The notes under the pieces were generated by a model that saw only the letters and a program-made list of their open reading frames with translations, searched no databases and was not told the DNA's origin. A program made the position numbers and the translations under genes. DNA of 64,000 nt from Triglochin maritima (Eukaryota; Streptophyta; Magnoliopsida; Alismatales; Juncaginaceae), in contig OY821774.1 in NCBI GenBank assembly GCA_963682175.1, positions 43,290,201 to 43,354,200 on the forward strand, in the 5' to 3' direction. Every line of letters starts with the position of its first letter. The first letter of the stretch is position 1. Shown here in pieces: positions 22,081 through 31,782 of the stretch.

Positions 22081-23208
22081 ATGCATCCCTACACCCTCCC
22101 GGACTCTTCGCCGGACACAACCGTCTCCGGCCAAAGTTTCACAACCACCACCACAACAAGCCCCCTCTCCTCCCCGACCAACCCCCACCACTACCACCTC
22201 CTCCGCCGCATCGGCCGAGGCGACACCGGGACCGTCTACCTTTGCCGCCTCCCCTCCCACCCGTTTCCCCTCGCCATGAAAGTCGTCGATAAAACCCAGC
22301 TCAAGGCCAAGCACAAGTCCGGTCGTGCCCAGACGGAACGCAACGTCCTCCGCTCCCTCAACCACCCCTTCCTCCCCACCCTTTTCGCCGAGTTCGACCC
22401 GTCCCCGGAGATTTCTTGTCTTGTCATCGACTTCTGCTCCGGAGGCGACCTCCACTCCCTGCGTCACCGCCGGGAGAGTAAATCGTTCCGACCGGAGCAC
22501 GTTAGGTTCTACGCCGCCGAGGTTCTGGTCGCGTTGGAGTACCTTCACTTTGTTGGGGTTGTTTATAGAGACTTGAAGCCGGAGAACGTGTTGATCCGCT
22601 CCGATGGGCATATAATGCTCTCCGACTTCGACCTCGCGCTCCAATCCGAGACCGACCCATTTCTCCTCTCGCAAAACCCACAAAATGTGGAGAAAATTGG
22701 AGGCTGTTTTGGGTTTGTTAGCCGGTTGGGGAAGTCTCGCCGGAGAAGGGTTTTTCGGAGGTTTGTCGCCGAGCCGGTTGAGGTCAGGTCGACGTCGTTT
22801 GTGGGGACTCATGAGTACGTCGCTCCCGAAGTCGCCTCCGGGAAGGATCACGGCGCCGCTGTCGACTGGTGGGCGTTTGGGGTCTTCCTCTACGAGCTTC
22901 TCTACGGCCGGACTCCGTTCGCCGGCGAGAACAACCGGGCGACTCTTAAGAACATAGTTAAGAAACCACTCGAGTTTCCTGAGCCGGCCGGTTCGGGGTT
23001 GGACCGGGACGCCAGAGATTTGATCTCCAAGCTTTTGGAAAAAGAGCCGGAACTCCGGCTCGGGTCGGTTCACGGCGCTGCCGACGTGAAGAACCACACG
23101 TTCTTCTCCGGCCTTAAATTCGCTCTCCTCCGGTCGAAACGGCCGCCTTTCATCCCCGGTCGGACCGGGAAAAAACGGTCGGAGGAAACCCGATTCGAGT
23201 TTTTCTGA
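22081..23208 (+). CDS. AGC-family (AGCVIII) Ser/Thr kinase, WAG/PINOID-like
   Basis: An intronless 375-residue kinase. Plant AGCVIII kinases of the WAG/PINOID group phosphorylate PIN auxin efflux carriers at the plasma membrane; that substrate is family knowledge, not shown here. Visible motifs: glycine loop GRGDTG (45-50), catalytic lysine in AMKVV (K67), YRDLKPEN with D164, DFD in place of DFG (182-184), which is diagnostic of plant AGCVIII kinases, and the activation segment SFVGTHEYVAPE (239-250), with S239 the likely PDK1 site. The insertion between DFD and the activation loop is about 50 residues and ends in the basic KSRRRRVFRR (218-227), like the lipid-binding patch described for PINOID. 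The C-terminus FEFF is a PDK1-docking FxxF motif. It is shorter than WAG1/WAG2 (about 480 residues). Codons are strongly GC-rich compared with the surroundings. Subfamily (AGC3 or AGC2/UCN-like) is less certain than the kinase call. Confidence 0.93.
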   Translation: MHPYTLPDSSPDTTVSGQSFTTTTTTSPLSSPTNPHHYHLLRRIGRGDTGTVYLCRLPSHPFPLAMKVVDKTQLKAKHKSGRAQTERNVLRSLNHPFLPTLFAEFDPSPEISCLVIDFCSGGDLHSLRHRRESKSFRPEHVRFYAAEVLVALEYLHFVGVVYRDLKPENVLIRSDGHIMLSDFDLALQSETDPFLLSQNPQNVEKIGGCFGFVSRLGKSRRRRVFRRFVAEPVEVRSTSFVGTHEYVAPEVASGKDHGAAVDWWAFGVFLYELLYGRTPFAGENNRATLKNIVKKPLEFPEPAGSGLDRDARDLISKLLEKEPELRLGSVHGAADVKNHTFFSGLKFALLRSKRPPFIPGRTGKKRSEETRFEFF

Positions 23209-23833
23209 GTGGACGTGGAGTAGACTCACCTGCCCACGGGCAGGACGTGGACTTGTCCATGAGGGTGACAGGGTGGTTCCCAACCAAATCTCGCCACGTG
23301 GACGGTTGATTGCTTCTGACGTCATCGTGGCCCCTTGTTGTTGGAGAGTAGATAGAAGAGGACAAGAAAGGTTTTGGCTTTTCGATTTTTTAATTAGGTT
23401 TTGGATGGTTAGTGTTGGTGTTTACGGGGGAAGAGAACACATTTTTGTGTTGATGTGGATTTGACTTGGGTGTGTGATGATTGGCGTTAGTGTTGTATAA
23501 TATAATGACTACTTGTTTTTATTAGTTTCGGTGATTGTTCTGTGGGGTCTTTAGTTTGGGGAATGGGAATTTTGGGTTAGCGAAGTCTTTGTTTCCCAAC
23601 TATTTGATGAACAAAGTAAGGGTGTTCACACTACACGTTGGGTTAGTCGTTAGCACACATAAACATGGGTTTCATGTCTAAATTTTTTATTTGTAAAGAA
23701 ATCATACTTAGCCTTTCATTAATGGAAGGTTGACTTATTGTCAATCATAATATATTAATTCCGTGAGTGCTTGGTTGTGACTTGTGAAGCAATGTATTCC
23801 TTCGTAGTTAGCAAAATCGAAGAGAATTAAGAA
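23209..23833. other. 3' flank of the kinase gene
   Basis: Non-coding DNA between the kinase stop codon and the left end of MULE A, probably holding the kinase 3' UTR. No single clear polyadenylation signal could be assigned. Confidence 0.5.
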
Positions 23834-24480
23834 GGAAATTTTTTCAAAATAATATTTTTTTAAAAAAAATTCTCAAAATAAACCTCAAACAAAAGTATTT
23901 CTCAAACTACACCCGCTGCCACCACGTGGTGACACGTGGCGGCGGCGGGTTTTGTTTTTTTGTGCATATAGAACTCGGCATCACCAGTGCCGAGTTCTCC
24001 CAGAGAGAACTCGGCACTGGTGATGCCGAGTTCTCCCAGAGAACTCGTCACTGGTGATGCCGAGTTTTCTTTGGACGAACTCGGCACTGGTGATGCCGAG
24101 TTCTACTTGATTTTTTATTGCCCAACACTTGACGTTTTCTGAGGTGATTCAAATAGAACTCGGCACTGGTGATGCCGAGTTCTCCCAGATAGAACTCGGC
24201 ACGGGTGATACCGAGTTCGCTTTGGAAGAACTCGGCACTGGTGATACCGAGTTCGATTTGATTTTTTATCGCCCAACACTTGACATTCCAGTCGAATTGA
24301 GTTGCCAGGAGAACAGTGATTCAGATAGAACTCGACATTGGGGATGCCGAGTTCTATTTGGTCCTGTTCTCCTGGCACTCAAATCTTGTGTGAAAATGGG
24401 TGACGGCCAGGTGGCCCATGTCTACAATAGAACTCGGCATTCTAGATGCCGAGTTTCATAGGCAGAAGTCCAATTCAATA
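23834..24480. repeat. MULE A left terminal region with hairpin array
   Basis: Terminal inverted repeat followed by about nine hairpin units with arms GAACTCGGCA and TGCCGAGTTC around 7-nt loops (CTGGTGA, TCACCAG, TTCTAGA and others), between 23970 and 24457. Two CACGTG G-boxes lie at 23923-23928 and 23933-23938. A second palindrome, CCAGGAGAACAG...CTGTTCTCCTGG, encloses one unit at about 24306-24372. Such subterminal repeats commonly bind the transposase (inference). Confidence 0.9.
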
Positions 24481-24661
24481 GGATTAAGTAGGCAAATTTG
24501 CGGTCCTAAAAAATATATTACATTCATTCGTCTTACAATTATCGTCTTACAATTGATCAACTCTTAAAAAGGATTTAAGTCGTACATTCATTCAAGTCAT
24601 AACAAAATACATTACAAATACATTACAAGTCTCACTAAATAGTTACATACAAAATATTTTG

Positions 24662-27418
24662 CTATATAGGTTCCTTGCATCGCTTTCGGTTATGCCCTAT
24701 ACCGCCGCATCTCCCACACCTTACCTTTCTTCCAGAGTGTTCGTCCATCTCGTTTCGGATTCGCGTTGATTTAGGCCGACCGGGAGGTCTTTTGGTTTGG
24801 GGAGGCTTCATTGTGATGGTGCCTCGATCTGGCCAATACCTCACATCAGGAATTGGGATAAATATCGGTTTGTACGCCTCCTTGTACATTTGAACCTCAT
24901 AATACGGGGACACCAAATGTGAAGTGTTGACATTTGCATGTCTGCCACTGCAAACTGCTAGTACATGTGAACATGGGACGTGCATTGCAATTATGTATCC
25001 ACAAGTGCAAGTAATAACTCCTTCTTCAAATTTCACGAGGTATTTTTTCTGGTCATTGGCTTCAACCTGGTACATCAGCTGATGGTACCGAGTTACTGTA
25101 TGTGTTCTGGCCAGATTGCTGTTTGCCATCACCACGGTGTGGACTGTCGGTACATATGTTTCATTCCACGACTCGGCGACGTCCCTTCTTTTAACAAAGA
25201 ATTTGTTCAAGCGGAGAAAGGTCATCAAAATCATGGTTGTAATTGGCATACCGCGTGCCCCTCGTAAGACATTGTTGAAGCTTTCTGACATGTTAGTTGT
25301 CATACATCCGAAACGTCGACCCCCGTCGTGACAACAAGTCCATCTTTCCAAAGGACCTTGATGTTGAATCCACTCGTATATCGGCTTATGTTCCTCTGCA
25401 ATAGCCTTCATTAACTCTTCAAATTTCATAAATGAATGAGTTTTACCCGCTTCATAAAACTTGATTTGTCCCAATCTTTCCTTGCAATTTCGATGTTTAG
25501 CAAGATTTGCTTTCATGTGTCGAAGACAGAATCGATGTACATGGCCCTCCGAAGGTGGAAATGCGGCTCGCACACAAGCATTTATTCCCGAAAATCTGTC
25601 GGTGATAATACACAAATCGGGTCGCCTTGTAACTCTACTTGCCAGCAAATGAAGGAACCACGTCCACGACTCTGTATTCTCGCTCTCTACAACAGCAAAT
25701 GCCAAAGGAAAAATTCCGTTGTTTGCATCTGTGCCCACAGCAATTAGCAATAAACCTCTATATTTGCTATAGAGGTGCGTTCCATCCACACTGACAACGG
25801 GTCTACAATAATGAAACCCACTAATTGAAGGCCCGAACGCCCAAAATACACGCTTAAACATCTCCTCGTCTGAATTTATCTGGACAGACTCTATTTCGAC
25901 AACAGATCCTTCATTATTCTGACAGAGAACTGTGACGAACCTTCGCAAATCTTTAAAACTGTCTTCTTCGGCACCATATATTCGGTTCAACGCTTTTTGC
26001 CTAGCATGCCATGCTTTAGCGTAACCGATTTCAAGTGAGTATTTGGTCTTCACCCTTTCCATTATTTCAGCAGGAGTAATTGTGAACTTAGTTCTAACAG
26101 ATGGCATTATCAAGTCGCATACAAAATTAGCACTACATTGTTTGTTGTCGTTTAACAATATCGGATTGGAACAAGTGTGCTCGGCGTCGTATGTTTTAAC
26201 TTGAAAATATCTGCAGCCTTTTGGAACAGACGCATGTAGACGCCATTTGCAGTTATCTTCATCACGACGAATACAATGAACAGTATACCGTTTCGTTGAA
26301 GAAACCACAACTGAATACTGAACAAACTTTTTAATGTGCCACGATTGCAGAGCATGAACCAAATCATCTTTGGTTGGGAAAATTCGTTTATCCCAGAAAG
26401 AACGACCATCTTGCGTATGCCAATCACTCTGTTCAAAATTGTTCGCAGCATCGAAGAATGAGTGTTCAATTACCGAATTCTCTATCCAGTTGTCGTTCTC
26501 GAAGAAATCGGGAAGTTCATTAAGAGTTGGAATCATATCGTTGTTAGCAACTGCAACATCAACAACGTCGTCGTCTTCACGGTTTATGGATTGACCCATC
26601 GCATATATGACATCCTGCGTCTCCGGAACGACTTCATTAGCAGAAACACCTTCAGGTTCATCTTCTACAGCGAAAGGTGTGCTGTAATCCCCTAATTCCT
26701 CAGTGTCATCGTCTTCAACGCTATGCATCTGTTCCCGGCCTTCTGGTCGACTAAAATGAATTGGTTCAACAGGTGACAAACCAAGCCCAAGGTAAGGATA
26801 TGAGGTAGATGGTCCAGCCCCTCCAGCAAACTCATCATGACTGTAATGTGAAGGTTCAAATTGCGACAGACCAGGATAAGGATTTGCACTGCTAGAAGGA
26901 ATGTCACACACATTTTCTGACCATTCGTTGCCTGTTTGGAAGTTATGCGATTGGAAAAATGGAATTTGCTGGTATGCTGGAACTTCGGCTGTAGGATTTA
27001 GACTTATATTCAAATCTATTCCACAGTCCCAACCGGTCGACCTTACTGTACCATACTCCGGCGAATGAGTGTTCGTTGTCAGCGTAGGGTCGGGCACTTT
27101 AGGTTCAGCTTCCACATACACTCCAACCACAGACATTCGTTTAAACAAACGCATCAATCCATAAACCGACCTATCATTGGTTAATGGAACGTAAGTCCAA
27201 TCATTGTTTAATGGCAATTTCGCCGTCAACTTGACATCAAACATACTGTGTGGATAACAACATTCAGATCTTATAACATCAATTAAATCCTCATATTTGA
27301 TGTTCAACGGAACAACTACCAATTTGCGGTCAGATCCTGTGTATTCTGCCACATCTCCGTCACATTCTAATTTCCCGTTATACATAACCAACAAAGATCC
27401 TTCATCATCTTTATCCAT
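24662..27418 (-). CDS. MuDR-type Mutator-like transposase (MULE A)
   Basis: A 918-residue transposase that cuts and inserts the element ends in the nucleus. The chosen start is the first in-frame ATG (27418), followed by MDKDDEGSLLVMYNGK. An acceptor-like TTTAG lies just upstream, so the frame upstream of 27418 is probably a 5'-UTR intron. Regions: N-terminal MYNGK-type domain (about 8-105); acidic linker; MuDR DNA-binding domain (about 340-420); DDE core with VSVDGTHLY (D545) and ITDRFSG (D607); SWIM zinc finger CxCx9CxH (C804, C806, C816, H818); basic linker RPPGRPK; and a C-terminal CX2CX4HX4C knuckle (C901, C904, H909, C914). No stop or frameshift, so it may be active. It reads in the same direction as the PMD gene and has its own copy of the promoter cassette. 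Confidence 0.95.
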   Translation of the reverse strand: MDKDDEGSLLVMYNGKLECDGDVAEYTGSDRKLVVVPLNIKYEDLIDVIRSECCYPHSMFDVKLTAKLPLNNDWTYVPLTNDRSVYGLMRLFKRMSVVGVYVEAEPKVPDPTLTTNTHSPEYGTVRSTGWDCGIDLNISLNPTAEVPAYQQIPFFQSHNFQTGNEWSENVCDIPSSSANPYPGLSQFEPSHYSHDEFAGGAGPSTSYPYLGLGLSPVEPIHFSRPEGREQMHSVEDDDTEELGDYSTPFAVEDEPEGVSANEVVPETQDVIYAMGQSINREDDDVVDVAVANNDMIPTLNELPDFFENDNWIENSVIEHSFFDAANNFEQSDWHTQDGRSFWDKRIFPTKDDLVHALQSWHIKKFVQYSVVVSSTKRYTVHCIRRDEDNCKWRLHASVPKGCRYFQVKTYDAEHTCSNPILLNDNKQCSANFVCDLIMPSVRTKFTITPAEIMERVKTKYSLEIGYAKAWHARQKALNRIYGAEEDSFKDLRRFVTVLCQNNEGSVVEIESVQINSDEEMFKRVFWAFGPSISGFHYCRPVVSVDGTHLYSKYRGLLLIAVGTDANNGIFPLAFAVVESENTESWTWFLHLLASRVTRRPDLCIITDRFSGINACVRAAFPPSEGHVHRFCLRHMKANLAKHRNCKERLGQIKFYEAGKTHSFMKFEELMKAIAEEHKPIYEWIQHQGPLERWTCCHDGGRRFGCMTTNMSESFNNVLRGARGMPITTMILMTFLRLNKFFVKRRDVAESWNETYVPTVHTVVMANSNLARTHTVTRYHQLMYQVEANDQKKYLVKFEEGVITCTCGYIIAMHVPCSHVLAVCSGRHANVNTSHLVSPYYEVQMYKEAYKPIFIPIPDVRYWPDRGTITMKPPQTKRPPGRPKSTRIRNEMDEHSGRKVRCGRCGGIGHNRKRCKEPI

Positions 27419-27420
27419 AC

Positions 27421-27855
27421 CTAAATATTTGAAAATGTGTTCAAGTGAGATGATCGAATTTCTTACTAAATACTTAAAAAATTGAAAATACTTAAATGTT
27501 TTAGAAGTTACCTCAATTGAGTGTAGTAGCAAACGATTGTAAACGTCGAGCAATCTCTCCAATCGTTTTGCCTAAAAACTAAATCAACAAAACTAAATTC
27601 AATAATCAACTATCAAACAAGAAATAAAACATTTTGCCTAAAAATCCAAAATCGAATTCGAGTTTCCACCAAAACGGGTTCCTAAACCAACAAAAACACT
27701 ACAATCATACATAAAACACCAATGTATATCATCCTAATACATAAAAAAGGCAAGAAAACGGTGGAAAACGAAAAAAAAACGAAACCCTAACCTGAAAATC
27801 GCGAGAACCCGTCGTGAGGGAGAGGGGGGGCGTCTGCCTGCTTTTATAGACCTCC
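27421..27855 (-). promoter_or_regulatory. Promoter, leader and 5'-UTR intron of the MULE A transposase
   Basis: On the minus strand a TATA box (CTATAAAAG, about 27842-27850) is followed by a leader ending ACTCAATTGAG|GTAACTTC at about 27513, a plausible splice donor. The acceptor AAATATTTAG lies just before the start codon. Nearly the same cassette occurs upstream of the PMD gene at about 30430-31046. Shared words include ACGGGTTTTGGT-type leader sequence, GATGATATACATTG and TAGGGTTTCG. Confidence 0.65.
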
Positions 27856-28260
27856 AGAACTCGGCGTTGGTAACGCCGAGTTATCTTTTTTTAAGTGAAC
27901 TCGTCGTTACCAACGCCGAACTATTACTTTAGAACTCGGTATCTAGGACGCCGAGTTCTATTTAAGCAACTGTTCTCCTGGCGTGTCAATCGTCTCATGC
28001 ACGATATGAGCCCAGGAGAATAGTGAATCAAATAGAACTCGGCACTGAGAGTGCCGAGTTCTATTTGAATCACTATTCTCCTGGCAACTCAAGTCGAGTG
28101 GAATATCAAGTGGGCCAATAAAAAACTTACATAGAACTCGGCATTGTAGATGCCGATTTCTATTGGTGTGAACTCGGCAGGGGTGATGCCGTGTTCACAA
28201 CAAGAGAACTCGGCATCCTCGATGCCGAGTTCTCTTGTAGAGTTCATTGATTTAAGAACT
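27856..28260. repeat. Internal hairpin array of MULE A
   Basis: About seven further hairpin units (arms GAACTCGGC.. / ..GCCGAGTTC, some degenerate such as GCCGATTTC and GCCGTGTTC) lie between the two genes, next to the transposase TATA box. The same relation of array to TATA box is seen at the right end of the element (31040-31260). This suggests that a whole terminal region was duplicated inside the element. Confidence 0.85.
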
Positions 28261-28463
28261 CGAGTTTTTTTTGTTCATTTCCTGTTTCACAATCAACGAA
28301 AACAATTCAACCACGACACAATCAACGAAAACACAATTCGAACACGACACACAAACAAGTACGATAAAATACAATACAACTACGAGTGGAATATGAAGTT
28401 CAACATTTTAACATACATCCAAAAGTACCATACAAACAATCAAATAAATTCACAACTACATAT

Positions 28464-30328
28464 CTATCCTAAGTGACCTCTCAATCTCTTCTTCCTTTTA
28501 GGACGTGCTTGAGCACGTCCTCTCCCCCTGCCGCGTCCCCCTCCTCGTGCTGCATTCTCAGTATCCTGAGTCAGACCGCCAGCGTCTTCTTGAGACTGTG
28601 AATCTTCTTCTTCAACCACGCGATCTTGACTCAAATGTAATGTGGGTTCTTCAGCACCAAAACACATAAGCCAAGCCTTCATTTTTTCCTTTAATTTTCC
28701 AACCATCGAAGAGCCTGTCTTGTGATCTTTGATCACCTGGTGAATTTGATGGAGTTCTTCGTGAAACTCATAAACCCCATGCACCTACAGTTCATTAAAA
28801 GTTTATGAAACAGTAAAACACAATTTCAATACATGGTCATTATTAAAATAAATGTTTAAATCTTACCATCTCTCGCTCTCTACCCGCTCGAGGTCTATAT
28901 AATGTATTATTTGGAGCCAAGACGTGCTGAACTATCCAACGGACGGTGATGCTCCAGTACCATTCCATATACAGTCGTGTGCTCTCTTCAGGATTGGCAC
29001 CTAGGAGTGGTCGCTCAAACTGTAGATGATCTCTTCGGTGCGACCAATGCTGAATGAATTGGTGATTTTCCACCAACCAATTAACATCCGACCTCCCCTG
29101 AGCCGATTTCACTACATGTCTCTCCATTGGCTCTGGAATGTGCTGCTGTAGACCGAACTATCTCATCACTCGGTCTGGACAATGCATAACCACCTCACCA
29201 AAATTTATAAGCCAAGTGCGACTCGTGCAGATCTCTGAACCTTCCGTACATAATGGTGGTAACTGATTAAGTAGCAAATTTGCATAAGGGTCCCAGATCA
29301 CTTGATCGAATTCCTGCACGTCCAGCTCATTACGATAAAAATCAAGTGTGGTCGTCTTCGCACTACCCTTGAATGTTCTTGGTCGTCTCCAACGGGCACC
29401 TAATGGTGCCCTGTCGTCCTCCGGGTATGCTAAAGGTCTCCTCTTCAAAGGTCTGCCAATGTGTAGATGTTCCCAACACCACAACTGCAGGAACGTAAGA
29501 AAACCACACAAATGTTTCGTCGGAATCAGTGAGGCTTCGTCTAACATGTGATATAAGTGGGCCAGAGCCGCACTACCCCAACTGTACTCCGATGCGACTG
29601 CCAAATCTCCAAGCAAGGATAGGTACTTCAAGTGAACCATCGTGCCACTCTTATCTGCCAATATACTGCATCCCAGCTGGAACAAAATGAAGGCTCTGGT
29701 GTGTCGTGTAACTGTCTCCTCGTCAGCATCAAAAGGCAAGTGCTGAAACTGAGCTTGCAACCAACCCAAAGTTACGGAACCCTTACGACCCAAATCATCG
29801 GGGACCTGACCCAATAAATCCATGCAAACCTCTGACCAATCGTACTCCTGAGACTCGCACACCGGCAATCCATCTACGCGCAAGCCGGTAATCATCGAGA
29901 TGTCACGCAATGTGCACGTCATCTCACCATGTCGCAGGTGAAATGAATGAGTCTCCGGTCTCCAACGCTCGACCATCGCCCCCAGCAACGTATGATCCAA
30001 CTGAACTCTGCCCAACCGAGTTACTGTGTCAAACCCTGCCATATCTAGCAGGAACAACATCCTCTCATCAGTGATCTGCCATGCGTTGAGCTTCGATCCA
30101 TGCTCAACGCATTTTACACCATCAACATCCTTCTGCATAAATTTAGATAACTTTCAGAATATTGAAACTCACGCGCAAATATTTAATTTGAAAATGTAAA
30201 ATACTTACAAAATCTTTGAACAAGTCTGACTTGTGGTTGGCCTGCAAAACCAACACTGATCTGTCTACCGGACCCTGTGAAGCGTAGCTACCTCTAACTG
30301 AACCAGTACTGGAACCACCAACCTCCAT
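28464..30328 (-). pseudogene. Plant mobile domain (PMD) protein gene of MULE A, one nonsense codon
   Basis: Exons: 30328-30209 (40 codons from ATG), 30132-28867 (422 codons) and 28784-28464 (106 codons plus stop). The introns are 76 and 82 nt, both GT-AG and phase 0. The long exon matches the plant mobile domain (aminotransferase-like PMD), the fold of MAIN/MAIL1 and of many MULE- and gypsy-carried proteins: WQITDERMLFLLDMAGFDTV, LRHGEMTCTLRDISMITGLR, LLNQLPPLC. The C-terminal exon has a GRGRGRGRA run and KRKK, a likely nuclear and nucleic-acid-binding tail. A TAG at 29160-29158 interrupts the frame just before FGLQQHIPEP, where Q is expected; CAG to TAG is a single C-to-T change. The reading frame continues after it, so the break is recent or tolerated. 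The biochemical role of PMD proteins in MULEs is not established. Confidence 0.85.
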
Positions 30329-30339
30329 CTGTACATAAC

Positions 30340-31050
30340 ACGTTAAAAAATGAGATGGTTGTTCTTCATTACTTACTACTTAAAAAGTTGAGAATGCCGA
30401 GTTTAAATGACTTTAAAAGTTGAGAATTACCTCAATCGAGTGTAGAAGCAAATGACTGTAAACGTCGAACAATCTCTCCAATAAAATCAACTACAATAAA
30501 CAACGTTACGAATCATGTCAGAGAATTTTTAAAAAATTTGACAGAACATCCCCTATATTTTTCATATTGGTAAATTGGGAAAACTAACAAGACTACAAAC
30601 TTCAATACTCACATACATTCAAAGTCACATACATTTAAACACAAATAAAGCACTTTTAGGTTTACATTCATTCAATTTAACATACATTCAAACATAAATA
30701 ACAACAAAAAATCTAATTTTAATCACAATAATCATACTTAATTTGAACTTTTTTTAAGATGACTACCGTAGAACTATGATCAACAAAACTAAATTCAATA
30801 ATCAACTAAAAAAGAAAAAATAAAACGTTTTGCCTAAAAACCCAAATTCGATTTCGATTTTGCACCAAAACGGGTTCCTAAACCAACAAAAACACCACAA
30901 TCATACCTAAAACAACAATGTATATCATCCTAATACATAAAAAATGCAAGAAAACGGTGAAAAACGAAAAAAATTCGAAACCCTAACCTCAAAACTCGAG
31001 AACTCGGCGGAAGGGGAGAGTTGGGGGCGTCGGGCTGCTTTTATAGCCCG
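30340..31050 (-). promoter_or_regulatory. Promoter, leader and 5'-UTR intron of the PMD gene
   Basis: The minus-strand TATA box (CTATAAAAGCAG, about 31036-31046) sits beside the terminal hairpin array. The leader ends ACTCGATTGAG|GTAATTCTC at about 30430, and the acceptor TGTACAG directly abuts the start codon at 30328. The arrangement and sequence parallel the transposase promoter at 27421-27855. Confidence 0.65.
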
Positions 31051-31610
31051 ACGGAACTCGGCGTTGGAAACGCCGAGTTCACTTTTTTTTAAGTGAACTC
31101 GGCGTTAGTAACGACGAGTTTTGCCTTTAGAACTCGGCACTCTCAGTGCCGAGTTCTATTTAAGTAACTGTTCTCCTGGCGCGTCAATCGTCTCATGCAC
31201 GATCTGAGCGCCAGGAGAACAGTTTCTTATATAGAACTCGGCACTCTCAGTGCCGAGTTCTATTTGAATCACATCAGTAAAAATTGTCAAGTGTTGGCCA
31301 ATAAAAAACCAAGTTGAACTCGGCATCACCAGTGCCGAGTTCGTCTTGTAATAACTCGGCACTGGTGATGCCGAGTTTGATCTGGGAACTAGCCCGGAAT
31401 TCCCAGAATGAACTCGGCATCACCAGTGCCGAGTTATTCCAAGAAGAACTCGGCACTGGTGATGCCGAGTTCTTTATGCACAAAAAAACAAAACCCGCCG
31501 CCGCCACGTGTCACCACGTGGTGGCAGCGGGTCTAGTTTGATAATTATTTTTAGTAGAGGTTTATTTTGGCAAATTTTTTTAAAAAAAATATTATTTTGA
31601 AAAAATTTCC
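31050..31610. repeat. MULE A right terminal region with hairpin array
   Basis: About eight hairpin units with GAACTCGGC arms between 31052 and 31472, a CTGTTCTCCTGGCGC...GCGCCAGGAGAACAG palindrome (about 31168-31223), two G-boxes (31505-31510, 31515-31520) and the outer AT-rich inverted repeat ending AAAAATTTCC at 31610. It mirrors the left end and is nearly identical, inverted, to 31783-32268 of MULE B. Confidence 0.9.
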
Positions 31611-31782
31611 TTTAATTAATGAGAAAGATGAGGTTTGGAGATTTGACAAGCGATTGATTATTTAATTAAACTGTAATCGGTGTGGTACTGTGAATGACAG
31701 GCCATCAACAGATTCACATTGTATTATTTCTATTCCAAATATAATAATCACAAACCCAACTAGGAACAATGTCTTCTTAATT
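31611..31782. other. 172-bp spacer between the two MULEs
   Basis: Unique-looking AT-rich DNA separating the head-to-head ends of MULE A and MULE B. It has no gene or hairpin unit. Confidence 0.7.

Larger units (their letters stand above)
23834..31610 (-). mobile_element. MULE A: 7.8-kb Mutator-like element with transposase and PMD gene
   Basis: Both ends carry the same inverted sequence: GGAAATTTTTTCAAAATA, an AT-rich stretch, a CCACGTGGTGACACGTGG block, a GC-rich GGCGGCGGCGGG word, then an array of short hairpins. Between the ends are two minus-strand genes: a MuDR-type transposase (24662-27418) and a plant-mobile-domain gene (28464-30328). A clean 9-bp duplication is not visible. The flanks read AATTAAGAA on the left and TTTAATTAATGA on the right, so the outermost boundary may be off by a few bases or the duplication has decayed. 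The transposase frame is intact; the PMD gene has one stop. Confidence 0.9.

Noticed and set aside
22066..23325. A 419-codon frame antisense to the kinase gene
   Set aside because: It is a product of the high GC content and codon bias of the kinase. It has no recognisable domain, and the sense strand has a full set of kinase motifs.
23970..24457. CRISPR-like regular repeats
   Set aside because: The units are palindromes whose loops vary by a few bases and whose spacing is irregular, in plant DNA at transposon ends. There are no unique spacers and no cas genes.
25436..25747. Sense-looking frames on the plus strand across the MULE A transposase (also 24980-25331 and 26370-26695)
   Set aside because: They are shadows of the minus-strand transposase. 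Their equivalents recur opposite the MULE B transposase simply because the DNA is duplicated.
27419..27562. Open frame extending the MULE A transposase upstream of 27418
   Set aside because: It has no ATG, and an acceptor-like TTTAG precedes 27418 while a donor-like GAG|GTAACTTC lies at about 27513, so it is more likely an intron.
31611..31782. Treating MULE A and MULE B as one 11.6-kb element
   Set aside because: Each has its own pair of complete terminal regions, and the spacer contains no terminal repeat or hairpin unit.
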